Part shown: positions 36,231 to 48,400 of the stretch, piece after piece | How the letters are laid out: each line of letters begins with the position of its first letter | How positions within the stretch are numbered: position 1 is the first letter of the stretch | DNA from: Paragordius varius | Taxonomy: Eukaryota; Nematomorpha | Direction: 5' to 3' | Assembly: GCA_964247055.1 (NCBI GenBank) | Contig: OZ176051.1 | Coordinates: 12,896,001-12,960,000, forward strand | Length of the DNA: 64,000 nucleotides | Position numbers and translations under genes: made by a program | The notes under the pieces: model-generated | Database searches by the model: none | Told to the model about the DNA's origin: nothing | What the model saw: the letters and a program-made list of their open reading frames with translations, nothing else

Positions 36231-36400
36231 CGTATTTTATATGAATCAAATACACATATAGTTAAATCTTGCACATTGCTAATAATAAAATATAAACCAA
36301 AATTTACCTCTCTCAGAATAAATTGGTGAAAAACTGCATGTGTTTAAAGGAGAAAATGCGTTTTTAAGTTTCACATCACATGGTATAAAACAATACTGAT
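36231..36400. promoter_or_regulatory. 170-bp head-to-head promoter region
   Basis: Only 170 bp separate the ATG of the unknown minus-strand gene (36230) and the CYP51 ATG (36401). It is AT-rich. GGTATAAAAC at 36382-36391 resembles a TATA box but sits too close to the CYP51 ATG to serve a start before it. CACATG (an E-box) is adjacent. A shared bidirectional promoter is inferred from spacing alone. Confidence 0.5.
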
Positions 36401-39400
36401 ATGAGCGTTATTTTTGCGTTTTACGAAAATTTTAATCTTCTATCTTTTGCCATACTTATCTTATCACTTATAATTTTGTATGCCTTTAAATGGTCTGATT
36501 CCTCTAAATTTGTAAGTGGTTTTTATCTATAATATTGAAAAACCCAAGCCTACAATATTGTTAATAATAATTTAATATTTTTTGTTTAAAATAGAATGCG
36601 AAGGAACCACCTATTATCCCGTCCTACCTGCCATTTTTTGGCCATATGTTTGCATTTGGAAAAGATCCGCTCAATTTTTTGCTCAATGCATACACAAAAG
36701 TAAATTTTAAGACCTTGTTTGACTTCAAATGGTACTTTGTCCTATATTTCACAAGGATAAATAAATAATAATAATTAAAGTTAAAATATAATTTTGAACC
36801 GTATTCAAAACTATTTAACTAACTGACATGGATACAAAAATCCCATTTTTAACTAGACATGAAATAAGTATCATTCCGGTTGTTTCCCTCTCTTATCCCC
36901 ATATAGTTGGTCTAATTATCCGCATCATATTTTTAAAAAATATGCCAAATTAAATATAAATTTTACGCATTTTTGAAAAAAATATCAATATAAAAGGTTT
37001 AAATTGGACGTATGATAAAGGTTTATAATATGTCTTACCTAATAAACTTCTATATCGGTAAAAACTTCAAATTTTCTACACCTTAAAAATAGAACCTTAT
37101 ATAAAAATCTATAAATATTATAATTAGCATGATATAATTAGTTTGTAGGCCGTGTATATTTACAAATTAATCTATTTAACAAAAAAAGTCTTTTTCTTTT
37201 TATTTCATATATTTAGTATGGGCCAGTCTTTACGTTTACCATGTTGGGAAAACGGTTTACGTATTTGTGTGACAGTGATGCCATTTCCCATTTCTTCAAT
37301 GCCAAGAATGAAGAGTTAAATGCCGAACAAGTGTATAGCAGTTTAGTTACGCCCGTTTTTGGTTCTGGTGTAGTTTATGATGTCCCTCATAATGTAAAAA
37401 TTTTGAAAATTACTTTGATTGCTTTTTAAATTATCATATACACAGTCTAGTTTTATCATTTTTAAATGGTTTCGTGGTCAAGCATTTACAAAATATATAT
37501 ATATATATGACAATTAACAAATATTTGAAAATATTATTTAGTTACGCCCGTTTTTGGTTCTGGTGTAGTTTATGATGTGCCTCATAATGTAATTACATTA
37601 CTTAACTTTTTAAATTATCACACACAGTTTAAACTAATCTTATCATTTTTACATATTATAGGGTAGAGGTGAAATGGCTTCGCGGGCGAGCATTTACAAT
37701 ATATATATATGACAATTAACAAATATTTGATGATATTAGATTTTTAAGATAAATAAAAGACTTTAAAAAACTACAATTTATTTAAACACTTTTTTTGCTA
37801 GTTTATTGCCAAATTTGGGGAAAATATATTCAGAAATTGTTGTTTTGTTTAACATAATCAATTTTACTTTGATTTCGTTTAAAATATCATATTTAATCGC
37901 GGTCGTGTTACTTGGGAGAATTTTCTACATTATCGATTTACGACAAATTTTACCCAATAATATATATGTCAGTCTTTCTTTTTACACATTTGCATTGTGA
38001 ATTAGCAAAAATTAATTTATTACTTCTTGGGTGTTTCTATCAACATTTTTACTAGTTGAACTAATATAAATTTCATATCAAATATATTTTCTGTAATTTC
38101 AGTTGGTTTTTTTCACCTATCATCCACAATTTACAGAAAACTGAAATTAATCAATCAATCAATTTTTGCAGATTTTCATGGAACAAAAAAAGATGATAAA
38201 GAATGGCTTGATTCAAGCACGATATCGCGTTCATGTACCCATCATTGAACGAGAAACGTTGGCTTTCATTTCACAACACATTTTACCACCTTGTGAGGGA
38301 TCGCGATCGTCGTTAAAGACTAAAATTGAAATTAATATACTGGAACGGATGGCTGAATTGATTATTTTCACATCTTCGGCTTGTTTAATGGGTATTATAC
38401 TAATTAAAAATAAGTTACAGTATTTTTGGAATTTTGTTAACTGGGGTACCCACATTCCATGTGGCAAATTTCAGAACTGTTTTATTATTATTACTAACGG
38501 TATTATTTATTTTCATAGTTATTTTGGTATTTTTTATTATTCAAAGTAAATATCAAAAAAATATAGTGTATAAAAGTGTAAATAGGAAATATTATCAAAG
38601 TTGAATTATTATTGTTATTTGAGATGTTGATAAGGTTTTAGTGTTCTATATTATTATACTTCATGGTTTATTGAGGCAATTTTTTACGTATCACATGCCC
38701 TTGTGTTTAACTAATGATTTTACAGATCATTAGAAAACTGGCCTTTGCCGTTAGCGCATTTTCATGCCCCAGCCAACACCACGGGGAGGTGGCAATAGGA
38801 CTTTATTGGCCGGGAGGTGGCAATAGGACTTTGGTAACAAACACTCTTAGCCATAACAATATAGATATATGTTGCATCCAAGAGGCCAGAATGAAAGGAG
38901 ATGGATTGAAAAACTTAGACGATTATACACTATTCTATAAAGGAAATGACAAGGCCAAGGTGGTGTTGCGATTTTCATTAAAAACATCGATCGTGATAAC
39001 ATAATTGATGTAATAAGACATAATCCAAGAATGATTCAAATAAAAATATTGATGAATGATAATGTAATAAATATAGTTTCAACTTACGCACCACAATCTG
39101 GTCTAAGCGAAGCATCAAAAAACGAATATTGGGAAGCCCTCTATGATTTGATGAACAAAACTTCTTCTGAACAAACTTTTGTTGGTGGTTTGCCATATTA
39201 ACAATGATAGTAATGAATTACATGGCGTGCATGGTGGAAATGGCGTTGGAGCCCTCAATAAGATGGGCGAGAGTTTGCTGGACTTTTGCATTGAAAATCA
39301 ACTCATAGTCGCAAATACCCATTTTAAGAAAAAAAACCAACCAGCATATAACTTTTAATTCCGGTGACCACTCATCTATGATAGACTTCATATTAATTCC

Positions 39401-42400
39401 AAAAAAAACTAGGAAACATCTAACAAACATCAAAACTTACTATCAATCCTCTTACCAACACAAGCTAATAACAGCATTTCTAATCATTGAGAAAAGCCGT
39501 AAGACCGCATTCCAACATCAAAAAATATATATAGCAAAGTTAAAGGATTCAAAATTATTAACCGATTATACCAAAAACACAGAGTTACATATACCCGAAC
39601 GAAACAATGTTGAAACTCTATGAAAATTTTAAAAGCACAATTCTAACAGCTGCCAAAAAACATTGTGGCTTTACAAAACCAATGAGGCAACGGAAAAGCT
39701 GGAGGTGGAAAAATGAAATAAAACCATTGTTGCGTGAAAAAGGCGAAGCATATAAAAAATGGAAAAGTTCCAAAAATAATGATGATAAAAGAGTTTATGA
39801 TGATAAAAAGCGAGAGGTCCAAAAGGCCATTCGACACGCTATGAATGAAAAATCCGTTAAAATCGCTGAAAGTTTAGAAAAAGACTTTAAAAACCAAACG
39901 ATTTTTAAAAGACTTAAAAACCTTAACAATAGTAATAAAGATGTTAAAACCATAAAATGTATTAAAGATGAGAATGATTATATAATAACGAATCCCTCGA
40001 AAGTCAAAGAAATTTGGAAAACGAACTTAGAAAAACAATTCAACCAAGTAAACCCGACCAAACAATTTAGCATGGTTTCACCAGTAGCTGGTCTCATACA
40101 AGAAATCACGATAGATGAAGTCACAACTGCAATTAATAAATTAAAAAGTAACAAAGCTCCAGGCCCAAGTTCGACCTCATTCGACCCATCAAAAACACTG
40201 CAGAGTATCTGACAAAACTCTTACCAAATAATAGTTACAAACCAAACTTCCAGCGATTGGAAGAACAGCATAATAATCCCCATTTAATAAAGGCGATCGA
40301 CTAAAAACATCGTCCTACCGACCTTTAAAACTTCTGGAACACACACTGAAATTATTCGAAAATATATTAGAAAACAGGCTGAGAAAACATATCAACATAG
40401 ATTCGAATCAGTTATTCCGTCCAAACAGTAGCACAATAGATCCCTTGTTTATCCTAAGACGCTTACAAGAAAAATATCTGGAAAAGAAACAAAAGCTATA
40501 CCATGTCTTTGTAGATCTGGAACGTGCGTTTGACCAGATACCACGCTCCACAATTCAATGGGCACTACGTAAAAAGGGAATAGAAGAACACACTATACAA
40601 ATCTTATTACTACTCTATAAAAATACAACAACCAACGTTAGAACCAATATCGGCAATACAAGCAATTTCCCAACCAATGCTGGACTACATCAGGATTCAG
40701 TCCTAAGTCCACTCCTTTTTATAACTATAATGGATGCGGCAACGCAAGACATAAGAACTGAATGCCCTTGGGAAATGTTATTCGCCGACGACCTCGTGAT
40801 AACGACACGATCATGGGATCAAATGGTAAATACATATACCAAGTGGAAGAAATGCCTTGAACAATATGGAATGATTATAAACGCCACAAAAACAAAAATA
40901 ATGATAACGGGTGAAAGTGAAACACCCAGATACCCCTGTTCCATTTGCAGTAAGGAAGTACGTTCGAATTCCATTAAATGCATATCATGTCAAATGTGGG
41001 TAAAAAAGTGCTCTAATATAAAAGACAAGTTAACAATAATAAATTTTAAATGTTTAAATTGCTTAGACCCAAGCAATAATAATTTTAATCGACCAAAGCT
41101 ACTTATTATTGATGGACATGACATCGAATTGGTTGACTCTTTCGTATACCTAGGAGATGTCATATCGTCTCAGGGAAGCCCACAAAAGGCTATCAAAAGA
41201 AGAATACAACAAGGTTGGATAAAATATAATCAGTTAAAATATGTTTTCCAAAACAAAAATGTTAACAATCGTAATAAATGGTATCTTTACAAGGTAGGAA
41301 TAAGACCTGCTCTTACCTATGGTTCTGAAACCTGGGCATTAAACAAAACAAATCAAACAAACCTCCTAACCAGTGAGAACCGAATACTCAAAAGCTGCTT
41401 TCGCACACCAGAATTACCAATTTTCATTTAAAAAACCGATAAAATCGATTATATAATTCAAACTAACAGATTGCGTCTATACGGTCATACTCAAAGAAGA
41501 GACGCCACATATCCGTTAAAAACTGTTGAAAACATTAATGTTGATGGCAATAGAAGAAAGGGACGACCACTCTTTTCTTATAATGATAATATAAAAATGG
41601 ACTTGAATCAACGTATCCTTTCCACAGAACAATGTAAAGATCGTAATTTATAGAGGAAACTACTTCGTGAATACAAAACTCCGAATATGGAGTCCTAAAA
41701 TTATCCATTTATTTTGGAAATTTTCTGGCATTTTTAAATACTAAAATTTTACAATAATTTTTTTCTACAGTTAAACAATGCAAATTGTGACTTTAAACTT
41801 GATATTTAGTTTTTCTGTTTAATTTTGCTAACAATTTCATAAAATGTAGTTTAGATTATAACCAATAGTTGTTTTTTATCCATTTATTCAAAAAAATTAA
41901 ATGTGTCACGTATGTTTTAATATAACTTGAACCACACATCTGGAAAAAATAAGATAAAGATAATGAATATTTTGGCATTAATTTTTAAAATGGTAAAATA
42001 TTTTCTCAAAATAAGATACAACGAAATAGAACTATTAAAATTATATATTACATTCATTATACGAATTTTTAAATATTCTATATAAATATGTGTAAAACCA
42101 CCATCTATTTTATTTTCGTTTTTAATTAAAAATTATTATTTTAGCAAAAAAAATTGTTGAAAAGATTATTCGTTTGTGGTATTAAAAATATGATTCACAT
42201 ATATTTTTGCACACTCTGACAACTAGTGATTTTCTTTATCCAATACTAGATATTAAAATTTTAAAACACCATATAAATTTATAAAATGTAAAAATTTAAC
42301 ATAAGAATGATTTTTAATAACGTAAAACCATATTTTTTAACCGGCTTGTTTTTTTGTTGAACTATTGGTTAGGATGGTAAAACAGAAATGTAAATTTGTT

Positions 42401-45400
42401 ACTAAATTATATATATCACAGTAATTGATAAAAGTATATAGCATAAAAAATCAAACTTAAAGATTAGTTTTTTTGACATTTTTTATATAAAAAATTCGAA
42501 AAATTTGCTTATACTTTAAAAGGTAAGGAGGCTAGACAAGCTCTAACGAAAGAAGTTGCTCAATGGTATGCCGATTTAGATGGCGGATTTTGTATTGAGG
42601 CCTGGTTATTTCCTGAGTGGATGCCTTTCCCTGCATTTAAGTAAGGTTTTTTTTTTCAAAACTCAAATAACTTAAAATTATCAAATTTGCAAAATATTAA
42701 AGGTAAATAGATTTTTAGCTTTATGTTTCACAAAGCCTATTTGAATTTCCTTTGCATTTAAGTTGGCTTTTTTATGAAATTAGGTGTAAATTTTTAAAAA
42801 ATGAAAAAACTTTTTAAATGTATTGGTTTTAACCTGAAATATTTTTTTACCGTATAAATTATTTGTAGTTAAGAGTTCAGAAATATGGGTGTTTAAATCA
42901 TATTTTATGGTAAAAATGGTAAAATAATTATATGTTGTTTCTTTCTAAGCCTATTTTAGCATTTAACACCTTAAATTTCCAATATTTACTATATCCACCA
43001 TTAAATAACATGCTTTTCTATATATATGGCTGCTGCGATCACGTTAAATACAGTATGAGTAAGTATATAGAAGTTTATAATTATTGCCAAATAGTAAATA
43101 CAACAAAGGGCAGTATTATTGGCTAATATTAATAAAAAGTGAAAAAATAACTATAAACCAATATAATACTGCCCCCTTTGTTGTAATTCCTATTAGACAC
43201 AATAATTAATAATTTTCCAACAATGTGTACTTACTCCTATAATGTAATTTATTAATAACAAGTCTTAATTAAGCTTTAACAATTTCATTTTTTGTATTAT
43301 ATTTATTAGGAAGCGTGATATAGCCCATTTGAAGATTAAACATTTATTCCTACACATTATTGCTAAACGGAGGAAAGAAAAGAATTTATACCATTTACTT
43401 AAGCAAAACAATTCCACCATCCAAAATGGAGAACAAACGAATGATAAAGACTTAATTTTAGAAGATTTTTATAATAACCCCGTGTCTGATAATGATGAGA
43501 ATGCATTAGATGAAAGTACAACAATTATTATTCTTGTTTATTACATTTTCAAAAGTTATATTTGGAAAAAAAATTGCTTCTTTAAATAAACCATATTTTT
43601 TAATTTTACAATAACTATCGTTTTGGAAGTAACGAAATTCCAACATCATAGTCCTTAAATATTTGTCCATTTTATGTTTTGTCCGTATTATATCAATTTC
43701 AGTATACAAAACAAGAATCCAATAAGCAATGTGGTTTTATTTATGTAATGAAAGCTTAGCAATGTGGTTTTACTCTCATACTGTATTTATTTATTTTGAT
43801 TTTTTTATAAGGTATAAAAACCTTAAATTGATAATAGCCAATATGATTGATACTTTCATGTTATTGTGAAAGAAATTTCTCATTTTTTTAGAAAACTTTT
43901 TGAACATAGATTATAATTGATAATAGCCGATATATGAGAAAACTGTTACATTAGACCTATTAACTATAAAAAGAATATTTCTTTTATGTTGTACCTAATC
44001 CTCTCTAAAAGCTGACAATAATTTTAATATTTATAGATATATATTTATATATATCATCATCATCATCATCAAAATTTCAAATTCACCCTCGAACAATTCA
44101 CATACATCCTAAAATAAATTACGTGTTTTTTAAGAGTAAAAATTATCTATATTTTTTATATTTTTAAAAACATCAAATTTTATTTATCAGCTAAAATACT
44201 GTGGTAAATCGAGAAACCGTAAAACAATAATATTTATTGAGATAAAATACAAAAACTAAACTATATAAAGTTTGCCATGTTTATATACTTTTTGTGAATA
44301 TAATATTTACATGTTAAACCAAGGTAAAATAACATGTGCAGGTCAAATACAAAATTGATACAATAGTTTAACTCAAATATAAAAGGTCATCAAAAATGTA
44401 TTCAAATCTAATATATAAATTTGTCTAGTCAGGTTAGCTAACTTGATGTATTCAAATCTATCAAAAAGAAAAGCACATATCCCTCAAAACAAAAGGCTTA
44501 TACAAAATGTGTATAAGACCAGTTTTGACATATGCCGCAGAAACCATGGCATTAACACAAACTCAAGAGAAACTTTTCATCAGTGCGGAAAATCACATAC
44601 TACGCCTGATGTCAACGCAACTAAATCCCCAAGATATCCGCAATCACATACAAATGGAGCCCATAGACAAATGCATTCAATTCAAACGAATGAGGTACTA
44701 CGGTCACTTTGACCGTATAAATCCCGACAATCCGATCAGGAACTCATTGGACATCATTCCACACCCGGTAACAATAAGCCCGGTCGTCTACGTTTAACCT
44801 GGACTAAAAAGATTGATCTGGATTTCCAACAATTCAAACTGCTAAAAACAGATTGTATTGATAAAGAATTATTTCATACAAAGCTGGATAGCTGTTATGC
44901 AAATCGGAAAGATATACTTTATTTTTATATCATATTTTTCTGTGTTATATGCAAATGTGAAATACATACCTTGCTTAGATATCATAACTTTCACCGTATT
45001 TGAATTGTATTATTTTTTATATTTTTTGTGTTATATGTAAATACATAACCTTTGTTACTTGAAATTTTATTGATATAATGCAAATCATGGACAATCAAAA
45101 TTGCTATATATACACCCTAAAAAACCTAATAAATTCAGTTCATTTCACATTTCTTTTATTTATCTCTTATCTTAAAAGATAACATTGGTGGCAATTCGAG
45201 TATCGAACTAATCTAACAACTAATCTAACACAACAGTGGAACCTCCGGGTTCCAAATTCGGATGGAGAGTCCAAAGTTCCACAAGCATGACAATGTCAAT
45301 TGCCAATATCACCAGCATGTCCAGTAAAAAATTTAATGATAATACCAATTAGAACAATGGTAATAATTTTTCGATCACAACAATCAACCTCTGACACATT

Positions 45401-48400
45401 CGCGCAAGGGTTATGGGAGTGTTCATGGGCCAAACAAATGTCCCGCCTGGAACCGCAATTGCAAATGCGGAAAACCCAACCACTTCGCTAATGTAGATCA
45501 AACTGCCAAAAAATGTTCAACCGCCATTGCACTGAAAGCGAACGGGCTAATAATCTCTAGCAACATTGAAATCATTATCAACAAATGGCTGGGGAGGACT
45601 CCCACATCATTCAACATTTGATGGATGGGTAAGTAAGATTGGCGCGGACAAACTTGTTATAAGATTGATCGGTAAGACGCCTACCTCCCCAGGCCGAGTT
45701 AAAGCTACACCTCGACGATTTCAACAATAAGAGTATGTGTCAGTTACAAAAGGACACTGTTTAGATTCGTTACAGCGCCCATAGTATATCAGTGCGCCTG
45801 GACCAGTTTCAAAGGAATGGTCTAGGGTGGCAGGCAGAGATCAAATGAAACACATCGACACACATAACATAGAATGTTATCTTTCAAACTAAGATTCGTC
45901 GACACACCCACGACACCGGTCACTCAAACAATAGTAATGATAATGATCACGACAATAACACTAATATTAATGGTAACATTATTGATAATAATAACATAAT
46001 AGCAATAATGACAATATCAATGAAAATCCGCACGAGCGTCGTTACCCCGAGAGAATTCGGCGGAAGCCGGTCCGGTTCTCTTAAGGGGGAAGTGATGTTA
46101 TGCAAATCGGAAAGATATACTTTATTTTTATATCATATTTTTCTGTGTTATATGCAAATGTGAAATACATACCTTGCTTAGATATCATAACTTTCACCGT
46201 ATTTGAATTGTATTATTTTTTATATTTTTTGTGTTATATGTAAATACATAACCTTTGTTACTTGAAATTTTATTGATATAATGCAAATCATGGACAATCA
46301 AAATTGCTATATATACACCCTAAAAAACCTAATAAATTCAGTTCATTTCACATTTCTTTTATTTATCTCTTATCTTAAAAGATAACAATAGCTTATGATG
46401 GTGCACCATCAAAGCTTACTGTTAAACAACAACAACATTTATATAATACTGAAAAAATAATAAATTATGCCATAAGAATATATTTTATATATGATGAGTT
46501 ATATTCACCCTAAAATGGTGAATTTGAATTGTTTAAGGGTATATTAGAATTGTTCGAAGGTGAATTTGAATTGTTCGAAGGTAAATTTGAATTTTCAAGG
46601 GAGAATTTGAATTGTAATGGTATATATCTACATTGATTAATTTTCTATAATTAATTAAATCGATATGATTGATACTTTTATTATATTGTTAATAACAATT
46701 CATTTTTCAGAAAACTTTTTAAATATATCTCAAATGTATTTGAAATGATTAATTTTCTATATTGTTTGATATAATAGCTGATATGATTGATACATTTATG
46801 TTGAGTCGTTACAAGAGTGGACGCTATACTACGGATGAGGAAATTGCTAAACTTATGATATCCCTCCTTATGGCTGGTCAACATACCTCATCAACGACGA
46901 GCTCTTGGTTACTCATGTTTTTGGCAAAACATCAAAATATTCAAGTTTTTTTTCCTTTTTAAATTTTTAACCAGACTTTTTTTCATCAAAAAAAATATAT
47001 ATGGGAAAATTTATTTTTTGATTAACGCAAATGTGTGAAATCTTTGTTCGTTTGCAGAATGTAATAGTAAAGCAAAAAAAATTGATAAAATAGATGGCTC
47101 ATTAACAATTTTGAAATAAATAACTACTGTTAGGACGGCAGCATATGACAGATTTTTTTAAAAGTAATCTTTCCCCCAAAAAACTTTCCAATCTTATGTT
47201 ATTAATATTTAATATATTTGGAAACAATATTAAAAACCATTTTTTGAATGGCTGATTTTTAGGTTTAGTTTAATTACAAATATACTTCGCCTAAAAATCA
47301 CGGGGTTATAGGCAACTGCATATATATAAGCGGCATAGACTTGTGCTATTAGTTAAATCTTTTAATCTGCTAACAAATATAATTTTTCTCCATTTATTTT
47401 GTTTTTGATGTTGAATATTTTACTATTCTTTAAAATACAACATTTGTATTGTAATAATTTTACTTTTTATTTGTTATAATATATACCATTTACAGTTTAA
47501 ATCCACCCTCAAATTCAAATTCACCCTAAAATAAATGTTTTTTTTTAAATGATGAGTTATATTAGTCTGAAATATAATTTAATTTTAGGGTGAATTTGAA
47601 TTGTTCAAGGGTGATTTGGATTGTTCGAGGTTGAATTCGAATTGTTCAAGGGTGAATTCGAATTATAAATGGTATATAATAAGCATTTATAACCAAATTA
47701 TAGTTTTTTATATGGTTTATCTATATTTGAATCGAAATTCCCTCCCCCCACAAATAAATTTTTTTATATTGTAGGAAAAATTGTATGAAGAAATTATGGA
47801 GCATTGTGACGTTAAAGACGTTGATAGTTCAGACCCAACCAGTAAAATTTAAATATTTTTATAGATATATTTTTTTCCGGATAGCAAAATCGTTTTAAAT
47901 ATATAATTTTCTTAAATTTAAATATATATATATTGCTATTTTAACCGAGATCAATTTCATTAGTTTTTTATATGGTATGTTTTGGTTTTTTGAATAAATT
48001 TATATTTGTATGCGACTATTATTAGCATTGCATTTAGATATTTATTATTATTATAACCAATTTTTATATAAAATACTCATCTTAGCTATTTGTAGATTAA
48101 AAATAACCACACTGTATTATCATTTTTTTATATCTGAAGATATGAAAAATCTGTTTTTAGCAATTTGTTTCTTATGTTATAATTCAGTTAACGAAAGATT
48201 TAAAAACTTTATGATCGAACTTGCTGTCACCTATTTTTTCGATATTAATGAAAACTGGTCTTTTTTTCTCCAAAAATATCAAATTTAAGATTACACTTTC
48301 TAGGACCATATATAATATAAATTGACTCTATAACTTTTTATAATTTTACATGTTTATAGCTGATGTCAAATATCGTCTTAAGGGCCTAGATTTATCGCTT

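Noticed and set aside
36382-36391. GGTATAAAAC as the CYP51 TATA box
   Set aside because: It is 10 bp from the ATG, so a start 25-30 bp downstream would fall inside the coding sequence.
36743-37216. Extra CYP51 exon between exons 2 and 3
   Set aside because: Exons 2 and 3 already join in phase 0 within a normal CYP51 protein sequence, and no conserved block is missing.
38231-38467. 78-codon minus-strand frame
   Set aside because: It is antisense to CYP51 exon 4.
48010-48288. 92-codon plus-strand frame in CYP51 intron 8
   Set aside because: Composition is that of AT-rich intron (F, Y, L, I, K, N), and exons 8 and 9 join directly in frame.
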